Shown in pieces: positions 18,235 to 27,219 of a DNA stretch of 38,548 nucleotides (the stretch's first letter is position 1; each line of letters starts with the position of its first letter). Both the position numbers and the translations under genes were made by a program. Location: positions 1 through 38,548 of the forward strand of contig JACQYL010000064.1 of assembly GCA_016208165.1 (NCBI GenBank). Direction: 5' to 3'. Origin of the DNA: Deltaproteobacteria bacterium (GTDB lineage: Bacteria; Desulfobacterota; Desulfarculia; JACQYL01). The notes beneath the pieces are model-generated. The model did no database searches. It was not told the DNA's origin and saw only the letters and a program-made list of their open reading frames with translations.

Positions 18235-18669
18235 ATGGCAACATCCCTGACGGAAATGGCCGCCGAAATCGTAAAAGCACAGGCGGCAGTTGCACCAATG
18301 ACTCCGGAAGAAATCGAGCTGATACTGAAGAAGACCTTCGAGACCCTGAAGGATATGAACGCTAGGGAGAATGGGGTAGCTGAAGCACAGGTTGAAAGGT
18401 CAGAGCTGGATTTGCTCCGGGAAGAACCAATAAAGTCCATACAGGCAAACAAGGTGGTCAATCTGGAGGACGGCAGCGAGTGCAAAGTTCTTACCAACCG
18501 GACGTTGGCAAAGTTCGGATTGACTACCAAAGAATACAAGCAAAAATGGAGTATTCCTCTAAAGACTCCATTGTCCGCTAAGAGCTTGACGGCTAAGCGC
18601 CGGAAATGGGCCAAAGACAGGAATCTTGGACAAATTTTGAAAGACGCCAGGGCCAAGAAGGCAAAATAG
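18235..18669 (+). CDS. Ros/MucR-family regulator with replaced zinc ligands
   Basis: ATG 18235 has a good ribosome site (GGAGAGG); the longer frame to 18085 runs through the promoter and is rejected. The 144-residue product has an N-terminal helical part (MTPEEIELILKKTFETLKDM) and a C-terminal MucR DNA-binding domain: LTNRTLAKFGLTTKEYKQKW, then SAKSLTAKRRKWAKDRNLG and a Lys-rich end. In zinc-containing relatives the segment reads like CLECG...NRHLA.HGL; here the ligand positions are Asn, Asp, Thr and Lys/Phe (NLEDG, NRTLAKFGL), so zinc is probably not bound. Some family members are known to fold without zinc. MucR-like proteins are small global repressors that bind AT-rich DNA; the targets here are unknown. 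Confidence 0.82.
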   Translation: MATSLTEMAAEIVKAQAAVAPMTPEEIELILKKTFETLKDMNARENGVAEAQVERSELDLLREEPIKSIQANKVVNLEDGSECKVLTNRTLAKFGLTTKEYKQKWSIPLKTPLSAKSLTAKRRKWAKDRNLGQILKDARAKKAK

Positions 18670-18951
18670 AACGGCCGTTAACTCCAAGCGTGTATGGCGG
18701 CTCGGCACACCGGACCGAGCCGCAGGCGTTTCCATCATCTGAAGATGCCATTTTCGTGGCAGTCCAGCTTTTTCCTCGTTCGGCCGCTGTTGGCGAACTC
18801 CGTCTCTCTTTGCTTGAACACTCCCGGCGCACCCCAAATCTCGCATTGATCGCCCGGACGCGTGGACGTTGCTTTGTTTCCGCAGCAAGTAAGACAAAAC
18901 AGCCGCCCGGTAGCCAGTGCCTACGGCGCCGGGGTTGCCCCATGGGGATGC

Positions 18952-18981
18952 TTGACACTTTCCCTTAAAATGGACTATGCT
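18952..18981 (+). promoter_or_regulatory. Sigma-70 promoter of tatB-tatC
   Basis: TTGACA (18952-18957), an 18-base spacer, and TATGCT (18976-18981) lie about 60 bases upstream of the tatB start. The remaining gap from 18670 shows no gene; the tatB frame is open upstream only by chance. Confidence 0.6.
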
Positions 18982-19041
18982 CCCTCCGTATTAAGCGCTC
19001 AATTTCGCTACTTTTATTATGTCTCACGAGGGTTGTCCGTC

Positions 19042-19674
19042 ATGTTTGGCATTGGAATGCCGGAACTTATCGTTATACTCGTTCTTGCTCTCATCATTTT
19101 AGGTCCCAAGAAACTGCCGGATCTGGCAAAATCGCTAGGGAAGGGACTGGCCGAGTTCCGGAAGGCCACCAACGAACTCAAAGAGAGCATGAATGTGGAT
19201 GAGGATTTGTCCGAAGTGAAAAAATCCGTGGCTGATGCGGTAAGCGAAGTACGCAAGATCGAGAGTCTGGCTTCCAAGGGTTTGAAGGACTGGGAAAAGG
19301 CGGCGATCGCCGAGGAGAAGAAAGAGATCGAGCGAAGACTGGCTAAAGACGACGGCCCACCCGGAAAATCCCCCTCAGCGGACATGGACAGTGAGATGGC
19401 GGGAAGTGAAGATTGGCCGTACCCCGGCACGGCAACCGGCGAGGAGAAAGCCGCTCCGTCTTCCGGCGTCGCGAAAGAAGCAGCTTCGAGCGCTTCGTCC
19501 GTTGCGGCGGGCGATAGCCGGCAGGCGGAGGATAAAACCTCACTACGCGCCACGGAGGCCGGGAGGGACGATTCCGACTCGCCTGAAAGACCGCCTACCA
19601 CGTCCGAGGACGTCCCGTCTTCCAACAATCCCGATACGGTCCCACCGGAACCTTCCGAGGATTCGCGTAAGTGA
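19042..19674 (+). CDS. tatB: Twin-arginine translocase subunit TatB
   Basis: ATG 19042 ([13 protein letters not shown]) gives 210 residues. The protein has the defining architecture: one short N-terminal membrane helix, the hinge [13 protein letters not shown], an amphipathic helix ([17 protein letters not shown]), then a long charged tail rich in Ser, Pro and Glu. TatB pairs with TatC as the receptor for folded precursors with twin-arginine signals in the inner membrane. The Glu at MPEL is the conserved membrane-helix polar residue. The stop codon overlaps the tatC start (GTGA), so the two are translationally coupled. I call it TatB rather than TatA from the long tail and the tatC linkage; TatA-like function cannot be excluded. 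Confidence 0.9.
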   Translation: MFGIGMPELIVILVLALIILGPKKLPDLAKSLGKGLAEFRKATNELKESMNVDEDLSEVKKSVADAVSEVRKIESLASKGLKDWEKAAIAEEKKEIERRLAKDDGPPGKSPSADMDSEMAGSEDWPYPGTATGEEKAAPSSGVAKEAASSASSVAAGDSRQAEDKTSLRATEAGRDDSDSPERPPTTSEDVPSSNNPDTVPPEPSEDSRK

Positions 19675-20447
19675 ACGAAAACGCCAAGATGCCGTTTACC
19701 GCTCATCTCGAGGAGTTGAGGAAGCGGCTAATCATTTGTGTAGCGGCTGTTGGAGTGGGTTTCGCGATCTGTTACGGATTCTCCACACAACTGTTTGCTT
19801 TTCTTGTTCAACCCCTCAGGGATGTGTTGCCCAAGGGGGATACCCTAGTCTACACGAGTTTGCCCGAGATGTTCTTCATCTACTTGAAAATCGGGTTTCT
19901 TGCCGGAGCGCTTCTGGCCTCTCCCATCATCTTCTACCAGCTGTGGAGCTTCATCGCTCCCGGTTTGTATCCAAACGAAAAGAAATACGCCATTCCCTTT
20001 GTTTGCAGCAGTTGTCTGCTCTTTATTGGTGGCGCCGTCTTCGGGTATGCGGTCGTGTTCCCGTTCGGATTCAAGTTCTTCGTTTCATTCAATACGGATT
20101 ACGTGAAGGCGTTGCCCGCGGTAAGCCAATACTTCTCGCTTTCGATAAAACTCTTGCTGGCTTTCGGCGTCATTTTCGAAATGCCGATCGTTATTCTTTT
20201 TCTCTCGAAAATCGGACTCGTAAACTACAAGATGTTAAGTCGGAAGCGAAAGTATGCAATCCTGGTTATTTTTGTCGTAGCGGCAATCCTGACTCCTCCC
20301 GACGTAATTACCCAGTTTATGATGGCCGTCCCCATGCTGGTGTTATATGAGGCGAGTATTTTTCTCGCCAAATGGTTCGGCAGAAAGCCGCTGGACGAGG
20401 AGAGCGACGAGAAAGAGAAGGAAGACACGGCGGTTCAGAAGGTATGA
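19671..20447 (+). CDS. tatC: Twin-arginine translocase subunit TatC
   Basis: The 258-residue multi-span inner-membrane protein starts with GTG overlapping the tatB stop. It carries the family signature [15 protein letters not shown] at the N-terminus, where the conserved Glu pair binds the twin-arginine signal, [18 protein letters not shown] in the first periplasmic/cytoplasmic loop region, and the late helix [19 protein letters not shown]. Six membrane spans can be drawn. The cytoplasmic tail is strongly acidic ([12 protein letters not shown]). Together with TatB it recognises exported folded, often cofactor-containing, enzymes. Confidence 0.96.
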   Translation: MNENAKMPFTAHLEELRKRLIICVAAVGVGFAICYGFSTQLFAFLVQPLRDVLPKGDTLVYTSLPEMFFIYLKIGFLAGALLASPIIFYQLWSFIAPGLYPNEKKYAIPFVCSSCLLFIGGAVFGYAVVFPFGFKFFVSFNTDYVKALPAVSQYFSLSIKLLLAFGVIFEMPIVILFLSKIGLVNYKMLSRKRKYAILVIFVVAAILTPPDVITQFMMAVPMLVLYEASIFLAKWFGRKPLDEESDEKEKEDTAVQKV

Positions 20448-20499
20448 CCGTCCGGCGTAACGGGTATGGCAGGCCTTGGGAGGTGACCCCGTTTTAGGA

Positions 20500-20518
20500 C
20501 CGGCGATCCGATCGTCGG
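20500..20518. terminator. Hairpin between convergent tatC and lipoprotein genes
   Basis: CCGGCGAT / ATCGTCGG pair fully (one G-U) around a 3-base loop. A T-run (TTTTT) comes about 20 bases later on the + strand, and AAAAC-type sequence follows on the minus strand. It may terminate either gene, but the T-run is not adjacent, so the call is tentative. Confidence 0.4.
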
Positions 20519-20565
20519 GGGGGTCGATCTGACGGGTTTTTCGGGAGAATCCGGTTTTGGCTCGA

Positions 20566-22482
20566 TTATTCAACCGGCACGATCCGTTTTCCCTTCACGG
20601 TGAGTAGCTGGAGCTGCTTTTCCGCTTCTCCGCCGGGACCAAAGGATGTGTAGCCGGTAAGCCCCGGGAAGTTGCGAAGCCCTGCCAACTGGTCGCGTAA
20701 TGTCGTTCGATCTTCAGTGAGTCCTTTTCCCAGCAGCGATATCAGAATGTTCATCGTATCATAGCCCAACGCCGCAAAGAAATCGGGCTTATTTCCGTAA
20801 GCGCGTTCGTATTCGGTTTCAAATGACTTCGCTTGTTCGTCGTCTTCTTTGCGAAAGTAGTCCGCAACAAACACGGCCTTGTTCAGATGCTCGCCGACCT
20901 TTTCAGCCAGGACAGGCGAGTCCCACAAGTTCGTGCCCATGAGCACCACGTTTTCGGCGTCATGAAACGCCAATTGGGGTGCTATCAGCAGCATTTTCCT
21001 ATAATCGTCCGGGATGAACAGGGCGTCAAAATCCAGTGTAAGATCGGGTTTTTTCTTTTTGTGTTTGCTGCGCTCGAGCTCCCTCGCATAAGCGGCCCAC
21101 CGTTCCTCGCCGATAAGCCGCCGCACCGGCGCACTGAAATCCGAGGTGTTCGAATCATAGGGCTCCTGCGCGGTGATCCGCTTGTCTTGGGCGCGTATTT
21201 CCTCCTGGAAACTCTTAAGCATGCGCCAACCGAACTCATTATCCGGGTAGAGAACGGCGAATCGTTCAACCCCGTGCATAAGCGCAACATATCGGATCAA
21301 GTTGCGTACCTGCATGGACGGTGTGAGAGAGTTGCGGAAAACGAAAGGACCGATCTCGGTGACTCCATCGACCTGGCTCATCACCACGATCGGTATGCCG
21401 AGTTCCTGCGCCGTCCGCGCGGCCGCACTCGCGGAATCGCTCCCAAGAGGACCGATTACGGACAAAACGTGTTCGTTTTCCGCCAGATCGCGAATGACGC
21501 GGTCGGAGGTTTCCGGGCTGCCTTTGGTGTCGCGCACGATAAGTCGGGGCATCTTTTCCCGCAGTTCGGGATTAAAGGCGTTAAGAGCCAGTAGCACCCC
21601 GTTCAAGACACGAGTTCCATAAGGCTCTAATGGACCCGAAAGAGGCAGGGCGCAGCCGATTCGGCGAGTATCGGATGCCTGCTTCTCCCGGTATTCCTGA
21701 AACTTGGCGTGGGCTTTTTGTACATATTCGTGATCCGGATAATCGCGAAGAAAATCCTCGAGGCAGGCCCCGGCCGGGGCCCATTCGCCGGAGCCGGCCA
21801 TGCGCATGCATTGTTCGTACGGAATATACCCCTCCGGTACTTGCTCCCCGTACAGACTGGTAAGGCGTTCCAGTTCGGAATCCGTCAACTGGGAGAGCAG
21901 ATTTCGGATGGTTTCCAGGGCCGATTGCTTCTGCTCCGCGTCTATCAGGTGAAGCAGTCCGGAAAGTCGTAAGATGCATTCGGTCCAGTGGCCTTCCCGC
22001 TTTTCCAACTCGGCTCTCAAGAATCCCGCCTGCACCTTGTCTTCCGAACTCACGGCCCGTTTGTCGGCGTCATCCAGCGCCTCTCGGGCTTCTGACAGGT
22101 AATCGGCAGCGAGCATGCTTTTCGCGAGGATGATGCTCGCCTGAAACGCGTGCGGACTTTCGGGAAAGAAACGAAGCAGCTTTCGGCAGGATTCCACCGC
22201 ACTGCGACGGTCGCCCTGCTGCGTATAGATGGAGGCCATACGGATGAGGGCCAGGTCCGAGCCTTCTTCCTCGGGGTACTCGTCTACTTGCTGCGTGTAA
22301 AGCTCGAGAGCCCGATCCAGGCGTCCCTCGATGTAGGCGGTTTCCGCGGCAGCTAGGATCGAATCTCTGGGAACCGGTGGAGGACTTGGCCTTACAACCG
22401 GCAACTGGCAGGCCAGCAGGAATGTAAAGAAGGTCAAGGTGGACAAAAAGAACAGGGCATTCCTGCGAGTATGGCGATTCAT
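20566..22482 (-). CDS. TPR plus periplasmic-binding-protein lipoprotein (LpoA/LppC-like or ABC ligand-binding type)
   Basis: ATG at 22482 places a lipoprotein signal at the start (basic RHTRRN, hydrophobic FFLSTLTFF, lipobox LLAC with Cys25, then Gln, which permits outer-membrane sorting). A TTG at 22512 is rejected. Residues about 40-270 are TPR-like helical repeats (ALELYTQQVDEYPEEEG, SAVESCRKLLRFFPESPHAF). Residues about 280-638 form a type I periplasmic-binding fold of the Leu/Ile/Val-binding kind (RRIGCALPLSGPLEPYGTRVLNGVLLAL, GPLGSDSASAAA, LGYDTMNILI). This TPR-plus-binding-domain order is the architecture of LpoA, the outer-membrane activator of penicillin-binding protein 1A. No permease genes are adjacent, which argues against an ordinary ABC importer. 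Confidence 0.85.
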   Translation of the reverse strand: MNRHTRRNALFFLSTLTFFTFLLACQLPVVRPSPPPVPRDSILAAAETAYIEGRLDRALELYTQQVDEYPEEEGSDLALIRMASIYTQQGDRRSAVESCRKLLRFFPESPHAFQASIILAKSMLAADYLSEAREALDDADKRAVSSEDKVQAGFLRAELEKREGHWTECILRLSGLLHLIDAEQKQSALETIRNLLSQLTDSELERLTSLYGEQVPEGYIPYEQCMRMAGSGEWAPAGACLEDFLRDYPDHEYVQKAHAKFQEYREKQASDTRRIGCALPLSGPLEPYGTRVLNGVLLALNAFNPELREKMPRLIVRDTKGSPETSDRVIRDLAENEHVLSVIGPLGSDSASAAARTAQELGIPIVVMSQVDGVTEIGPFVFRNSLTPSMQVRNLIRYVALMHGVERFAVLYPDNEFGWRMLKSFQEEIRAQDKRITAQEPYDSNTSDFSAPVRRLIGEERWAAYARELERSKHKKKKPDLTLDFDALFIPDDYRKMLLIAPQLAFHDAENVVLMGTNLWDSPVLAEKVGEHLNKAVFVADYFRKEDDEQAKSFETEYERAYGNKPDFFAALGYDTMNILISLLGKGLTEDRTTLRDQLAGLRNFPGLTGYTSFGPGGEAEKQLQLLTVKGKRIVPVE

Positions 22483-22857
22483 AAGAGATATCCGCCCTGA
22501 GTGCACCGGCAAAGCGGCGGCTCAATAGAACCATCGAGGTCCGGGAGAACCCTTCCGAATGGATTTACCCGAACCATCTGTGAAAACTTCCTCCCAACGG
22601 GGGACTAAGAGCGAAGAATGGGCTTCCCGTAGATTTCTTCCAGATCGCATGAATGGCTGTTGCCGGAGGCGCTAAAGACCTATGGTACGCCGCCCATGGT
22701 CAACTGAACCGACTCACGGTCGCCTTGATCTTGTAATTCCCTGAGCGAACCAGCAAAAACAGAGAAAGCGAAGTCGAGGAGAACCCTCTGCAATGGAGTT
22801 CCCTCGACTACCCCGTGGATACATACGATGTTTTCATGCCGAAGGCAATCATATAAC
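22483..22857. other. Gap between dnaK terminator and lipoprotein gene
   Basis: About 375 bases with no credible open frame on either strand. It should contain the promoter for the minus-strand lipoprotein gene, but I see no clear -35/-10 pair. Confidence 0.35.
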
Positions 22858-22892
22858 AAAAAAAGGGGAAAGTCCTTCAGGACAATCCCCCC
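22858..22892 (-). terminator. Rho-independent terminator of dnaK
   Basis: Read on the minus strand, a GC-rich stem (GGGGGATTGTCC pairing with GGACTTTCCCC) closes a TGAA loop and is followed directly by a run of seven T. It begins about 19 bases past the dnaK stop codon. Confidence 0.85.
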
Positions 22893-22910
22893 TGGGTAAG
22901 ATAGATCGGC

Positions 22911-24830
22911 TTACTTCTGGTCGTCTTTCACCTCTTCGAAGTCGGCGTCCACCACGTCTTCCTCTTGGGCGCCGCCTCCGGCTTCAGCCCCGGGACCTCC
23001 GCCTGCCGCACCGCCCTGCCCGTGCGCGGTCTGGGCATAGATCTGCTCCGCCAGCTTGTGTGACGCTTGCATCAATTCATCGGATTTCGACTTGATTGTC
23101 GCCGCGTCATCGCCCTCCATAGCGGTTTTGAGCCCCTGGATGGCTGTTTCGATGGTGCTGCGTGTGGACGAATCCACCTTATCTCCGAGTTCCTTCATGG
23201 TCTTCTCGGTTTGATAGATGTACGAGTCCGCCATGTTGCGCGCTTCAGCGAGATCCCGCCTCTTTTTATCCTCCGCCGAGTGCATTTCAGCATCCTTGAC
23301 GAGGTTCCGGATTTCTTCCTCGGAGAGGCCGCTGGACGCCGTGATCTTGATGGACTGTTCCTTGCTCGTACCCAGGTCTTTGGCCGATACGTTCACTATA
23401 CCGTTTGCGTCGATATCGAAGGTGACCTCGATCTGGGGAACGCCGCGCGGAGCCGGTGGAATGCCCACCAGTTCGAACCGGCCCAAGGTCTTGTTGTTCG
23501 CCGCCATCTCACGTTCGCCCTGCAACACATGAATGCTCACGGCAGGCTGGCTATCCGCGGCTGTGGAAAAGATCTGGCTTTTCCGGGTCGGAATCGTGGT
23601 GTTCTTTTCGATCAATTTCGTAAACACGCCGCCCAGGGTTTCGATTCCGAGGGAAAGCGGAGTCACGTCCAAAAGCAACACGTCCTTGACTTCCCCTCCG
23701 AGCACGCCGGCCTGAATGGCGGCGCCTACGGCCACAACCTCATCCGGATTCACGCCTTTGTGCGGCTCCTTGCCGAACAGATCCCGGACCCGTTGCTGCA
23801 CCTTGGGCATACGGGTCATGCCACCCACCAGAATCACCTCTTGAATGTCCGCCGGTTTAATGTTCGCGTCCTTGAGGGCCGTTTGAACGGGTCCGACCAC
23901 TTTTTCAATCAGATCCTCCACCAACATCTCGAGTTTTGCCCGTGTCAGCTTGATGTTCAGATGCTTGGGACCGCTGGCGTCGGCCGTGATGAAGGGCAGG
24001 TTGATGTCCGTTTCCATGGACGTGGAAAGCTCCATCTTTGCCTTTTCAGCCGCTTCTTTCAGGCGCTGCAGCGCCATTTTGTCCTTTCGCAGGTCGAGAC
24101 CCTGATCCTTCAAGAATTCCTGAGCCAGATACTCGATTATCCGCAGGTCGAAGTCCTCTCCGCCCAGATGCGTATCGCCATTGGTCGATTTGACTTCAAA
24201 AACGCCGTCGCCAAGTTCGAGAACAGATATGTCGAAGGTTCCTCCGCCCAAGTCGAAGACGGCGATTGTTTCGTCTTTCTTTTTGTCCAGCCCGTAGGCA
24301 AGGGACGCGGCCGTCGGTTCGTTGATGATCCGTTTGACCTCGAGACCCGCGATCCGGCCGGCGTCTTTCGTCGCCTGCCGCTGGCTGTCATTAAAATACG
24401 CAGGTACGGTGATCACCGCCTCGCTGACCTTCTCGCCCAGATAGCTTTCCGCCGTCTGTTTCATTTTGCCGAGGATCATGGCGGAAATCTCGGCAGGGCT
24501 ATAGCTCTTGCCCTTGATCTCGATGTGGGCGTCCCCGTTGGGCGCTTTGACGATCTTGTACGGCAGGTTCTTAATGTCCCGCTGAACTACCGGATCATCG
24601 AACTTGCGTCCGATCAGACGCTTTACCGCGAAAACCGTATTATCCGGGTTTGTGATGGCCTGGCGCTTGGCCACCTGGCCCACCAGCCGCTCACCGGAAT
24701 CGGTGAATGCCACAATCGAAGGCGTGGTACGGTTTCCCTCCACATTGGCAATGACCTGGGGATCGCCACCTTCTATTATCGCAACACACGAATTGGTCGT
24801 ACCGAGATCGATTCCGATTGTCTTTCCCAT
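22911..24830 (-). CDS. dnaK: Molecular chaperone DnaK (Hsp70)
   Basis: The 639-residue protein has the full Hsp70 layout. The ATPase domain starts [18 protein letters not shown], with the phosphate loop [14 protein letters not shown] and the adenosine motif [11 protein letters not shown]. The linker [12 protein letters not shown] leads to the substrate-binding domain and helical lid, ending in a Gly/Ala-rich stretch and the acidic tail [17 protein letters not shown]. It binds exposed hydrophobic segments of unfolded proteins in an ATP cycle. It has a strong ribosome site (AAGGAGGG) and lies 150 bp downstream of grpE in the same direction. No dnaJ gene is linked here. Confidence 0.98.
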   Translation of the reverse strand: MGKTIGIDLGTTNSCVAIIEGGDPQVIANVEGNRTTPSIVAFTDSGERLVGQVAKRQAITNPDNTVFAVKRLIGRKFDDPVVQRDIKNLPYKIVKAPNGDAHIEIKGKSYSPAEISAMILGKMKQTAESYLGEKVSEAVITVPAYFNDSQRQATKDAGRIAGLEVKRIINEPTAASLAYGLDKKKDETIAVFDLGGGTFDISVLELGDGVFEVKSTNGDTHLGGEDFDLRIIEYLAQEFLKDQGLDLRKDKMALQRLKEAAEKAKMELSTSMETDINLPFITADASGPKHLNIKLTRAKLEMLVEDLIEKVVGPVQTALKDANIKPADIQEVILVGGMTRMPKVQQRVRDLFGKEPHKGVNPDEVVAVGAAIQAGVLGGEVKDVLLLDVTPLSLGIETLGGVFTKLIEKNTTIPTRKSQIFSTAADSQPAVSIHVLQGEREMAANNKTLGRFELVGIPPAPRGVPQIEVTFDIDANGIVNVSAKDLGTSKEQSIKITASSGLSEEEIRNLVKDAEMHSAEDKKRRDLAEARNMADSYIYQTEKTMKELGDKVDSSTRSTIETAIQGLKTAMEGDDAATIKSKSDELMQASHKLAEQIYAQTAHGQGGAAGGGPGAEAGGGAQEEDVVDADFEEVKDDQK

Positions 24831-24874
24831 AGGTCCAATACCCTCCTTATGCCTTATCTATAGAATCTTTTAAA

Positions 24875-24893
24875 AATTCGTTCGATACGAATT
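24875..24893. promoter_or_regulatory. Palindrome in the grpE-dnaK spacer
   Basis: AATTCGT-TCGAT-ACGAATT is a perfect 7-bp inverted repeat with a 5-base centre, 45-63 bases upstream of the dnaK start. It does not match the CIRCE consensus (TTAGCACTC-N9-GAGTGCTAA). It could be an operator or an RNA hairpin. The role is inferred only from symmetry and position. Confidence 0.4.
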
Positions 24894-24980
24894 CTATTTA
24901 TCTGATCAATGACTCCCGAGCCCTGAAGTTTCGGCGGCTGGAACGCCCTATGACTCTTTGAACCAACGTCCTTCAACCGT

Positions 24981-25562
24981 TCACGACGGTTCTTTGGCGA
25001 CCACGACCATGGAAGGCCGGATTACTCGATCGTGTAAAAGGTAACCCTTCAACACTTCCGAGAGTACGGTCATATCTTCCACTTTGTTGTTTTCTTCCGT
25101 CATGACCGCTTCATGAAAGTTGGGGTCGAATTTTTCGCCCACCGCCTCGATCCGTTTCAAGCCTTGCTTCTGCAAGGCGTCCATAAGACCGTTGAGAGTT
25201 AGTTCCACTCCTTCGATAAGGCTGTCGGTGGCGTTTCCATTTCTGGAATGAGTGATGGCGCGTTCCAGATTATCGAGGGTCGGCAGAAGTTGTTTGATGA
25301 TGCCTTCATTGGCGTATCGGCAGAACTCCACACGATCTCTTTCCTGCCGTTTCTTGTAATTTTCGAACTCCGCCTGACACCGGAGCCACCTGTCGTAATT
25401 CTCTTTGGCTTCCTTTTCCTTCCGGGCTAAAGCGTCCTCGGTGGCTTCCTCCCGTTCCTGGGTCATATCGCCCGCCCGCTGCACTTCGGATTCAACGTCG
25501 AGCTCGGAAACGTCTTCCTCTTTTTTATCTGTCCGGTCGTTGCTCTGTTCCGGCGCATTCAT
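24981..25562 (-). CDS. grpE: Nucleotide exchange factor GrpE
   Basis: ATG 25562 follows AGGTGAAGGAT, a good ribosome site, and gives 193 residues; the longer frame to 25631 is not needed. A Glu/Lys-rich N-terminus leads into the long coiled coil (LARKEKEAKENYDRWLRCQAEFENYKKR), the four-helix middle (LLPTLDNLERAI), and the beta-wing with the family signature HEAVM...VLKGYLLHDRVIRPSMVVV. GrpE releases ADP from DnaK. It sits upstream of dnaK on the same strand, as in many heat-shock operons; hrcA, often the first gene, is absent from this position. Confidence 0.96.
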   Translation of the reverse strand: MNAPEQSNDRTDKKEEDVSELDVESEVQRAGDMTQEREEATEDALARKEKEAKENYDRWLRCQAEFENYKKRQERDRVEFCRYANEGIIKQLLPTLDNLERAITHSRNGNATDSLIEGVELTLNGLMDALQKQGLKRIEAVGEKFDPNFHEAVMTEENNKVEDMTVLSEVLKGYLLHDRVIRPSMVVVAKEPS

Positions 25563-26086
25563 ATCCTTCACCTCGATCTTAATCGCTTTCGACACGCAGT
25601 ACCTCGTTTTTCCCGTCACTAGTTGGACCAAGTCAGGGCTTGCCGGCGTCGACCTTTCGGGTCGGCATGATAATGAACGGGCGCTTCACAAGTGATACTT
25701 TTTGCAGAGCGCCCTTTTTGCACGCGGCAACTTGCGAGTCTCGGCCATCTATACTGGTAACCATTTTGAGGGTGGAGTCAACTATTTGGATTGCTTTTTA
25801 AAACGATTGCCTGAGCGTATGTTGAAACCGGAATGTGTTGATTCGGCTCCTTAGATGTTATAATAACAAACTTCGCGGGTTAAGCATCGTTTGTACCGTC
25901 ATGGTGTATTGACGCGATTATGTTCAGATCCTTTGATATATATAGGACATCGTTGTTCATAGAAGTTCGGTGCGCCACGGAACACAGGTAAGACCGATCC
26001 CGTGGTTCGACCCGCGTGGATCTGCAAACAGAAAACTAGTCGGTCGCTTGTGCCGACCTTGGAGTCCGCCGGATACGGAGGCGCGT
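25563..26086. other. Divergent region between grpE and smpB
   Basis: The heat-shock promoter for grpE-dnaK and the promoter for smpB should lie here. For smpB, TTGACG (25909-25914) with TTTGAT after 17 bases or TATATA slightly further is a weak sigma-70 candidate. On the minus strand, TTGACT near 25780 has a TATAGA at an over-long 22-base spacing. No CIRCE element and no clear sigma-32 promoter was found. Confidence 0.4.
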
Positions 26087-26539
26087 ATTTTTAAGCTCAT
26101 CTGCCAAAATAAGAAAGCCCGCAGGGACTGTGAAGTCGAAGAGACCTTCGAGGCCGGCATTTCTCTCAGGGGTACGGAAGTTAAGTCGCTACGGCTTGGA
26201 AAAGCGGATCTGAAGGACGGATACGTGCGCGTGGAGGCCGGCGAGGCGTTTCTGCACGGTGTTCATATCGGCGCGTACCCGTTTGCCCACTATGACAATC
26301 ACGACCCGGAACGGGAACGTAAGCTGCTGCTGCACAAGAGGGAAATCAAGAGGCTCATGGGGAAGATCCAACAAAAGGGATTTACCGTCATTCCTCTCAG
26401 AATGTATTTCAAAGACGACACAATCAAGGTGGAGATCGCCCTGGCCAAAGGCCGGAAGGTCTACGACAAAAGAGAAGATCTGAAACGACGCGCCGAGCAG
26501 CGCGATATGGATCGGACCGTCAAGCAGCACCGTCCGTGA
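26087..26539 (+). CDS. smpB: SsrA-binding protein SmpB, apparently with a non-standard start codon
   Basis: SmpB binds tmRNA and delivers it to stalled ribosomes. The sequence FKLICQNKKARRDCEVEETFEAGI, then RGTEVKSLRLGKADLKDGY and PLRMYFKDDTIKVEIALAKG, is diagnostic, and the basic tail RREDLKRR-like KREDLKRRAEQRDMDR fits the end. The frame lacks ATG, GTG or TTG at the expected position. GGAGG at 26077-26081 is followed after 5 bases by ATT (26087), exactly where the family usually starts. The nearest standard starts are TTG 26048 and GTG 25970, which lack ribosome sites and would add 13 or 39 foreign residues. It lies 205 bp before ssrA, its functional partner. Function is certain; the start is inferred. 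Confidence 0.93.
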   Translation: MFKLICQNKKARRDCEVEETFEAGISLRGTEVKSLRLGKADLKDGYVRVEAGEAFLHGVHIGAYPFAHYDNHDPERERKLLLHKREIKRLMGKIQQKGFTVIPLRMYFKDDTIKVEIALAKGRKVYDKREDLKRRAEQRDMDRTVKQHRP

Positions 26540-26567
26540 ATATACGCTCCGACGCCATGGCTTCGTA

Positions 26568-26596
26568 TTGACAAAGAAGACAATTGTTTTTAACTT
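26568..26596 (+). promoter_or_regulatory. Candidate sigma-70 promoter for ssrA
   Basis: TTGACA (26568-26573), a 17-base spacer and TAACTT (26591-26596) lie just after the smpB stop. The mature tmRNA start would be about 140 bases downstream, implying a processed 5' leader. A TATAAA-like stretch near 26616 is an alternative -10. Confidence 0.5.
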
Positions 26597-26744
26597 CTGC
26601 TGCGCCGAACCGGTCTTATAAAGTGGAAAAAGGACAGACGGCGCGAAGCATTTGGAAGCGTATCCATATGCTTGATCGTCTGGGGAGAGCCGCCTGAAAG
26701 CGGTCCGCCCCAAAATAAGTAGGATCCAACCATTTGCACTGCAA

Positions 26745-27096
26745 GGGGGCGAAACGGCTTCGACGGGGATAGTGAAGTCTAGGTTGCATGCCGAGTTCCT
26801 GTGCGCTCGTAAAATTGCGCGGGGCATAAATACAAATGCCGATAATTACGAATACGCTTTAGCCGCTTAAGGCTAACGTCCGCTCAGCTGCTCCTGCCGG
26901 GCTGAACCGGGCGCCGATAGGTGGGATAGCTACCCGACTTGTTCGTCGGTCGGCGCGGCGAAACTACAGACGTACTAGCCCAATAAGGATCCGGTCCCTG
27001 GGAGTCTTACGAGGCGAAATCAAATCGGGGAACATGCATGTAGAAGCCTAAGCTGAAGGTTTCCGGACGCGGGTTCGACTCCCGCCGCCTCCACCA
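26745..27096 (+). ncRNA. ssrA: Transfer-messenger RNA (tmRNA)
   Basis: A one-piece 352-base tmRNA. The 5' end GGGGGCGAAACGG pairs with the 3' end CGCCTCC followed by A and encoded CCA, giving a 7-bp acceptor stem. The T-arm GCGGGTTCGACTCCCGC precedes it, and GGCTTCGACGGGGATAG is the conserved 5' domain. The tag reading frame starts at the resume codon GCC 26838 and reads ADNYEYALAA then TAA at 26868, with the usual proteolysis signal ending in Ala-Ala. Several pseudoknot-like GC stems follow the tag region. It rescues stalled ribosomes with SmpB. The 3' end of ssrA is a frequent integration site for islands, relevant to what follows. Confidence 0.97.
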
Positions 27097-27105
27097 TTCG
27101 ACTCC

Positions 27106-27219
27106 GAGAAAAGCGAACGATGCCCTTTAATTGGGGGAAAGAACGGAACTCGTTTTTTTCGGATTCGAATGGTGCCCTGAGCGAACACAGTGAGTCGAAG
27201 GGCATCGTTTGCTCTTCTC
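27106..27219. repeat. 22-bp inverted repeat and REP-like element just downstream of ssrA
   Basis: The arms at 27106-27127 and 27198-27219 pair at 20 of 22 positions (core AACGATGCCCTT / AAGGGCATCGTT). Between them is a T-run and a smaller inverted element around TGCCCTGAGC and GTCGAAGGGCA, which resembles REP sequences common in many bacterial genomes. A third partial copy of GAGTCG-A/G-AGGGCATCGT lies at 27268-27287. It could end ssrA transcription or be mobile REP debris. Confidence 0.65.

Noticed and set aside
23067-24863. 598-codon + strand frame opposite dnaK
   Set aside because: A well-known type of antisense open frame of dnaK caused by codon bias; the dnaK reading is certain.
25563-25969. 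Search for CIRCE or sigma-32 elements upstream of grpE
   Set aside because: No sequence close to TTAGCACTC-N9-GAGTGCTAA and no convincing CTTGAA/CCCCAT pair was found.
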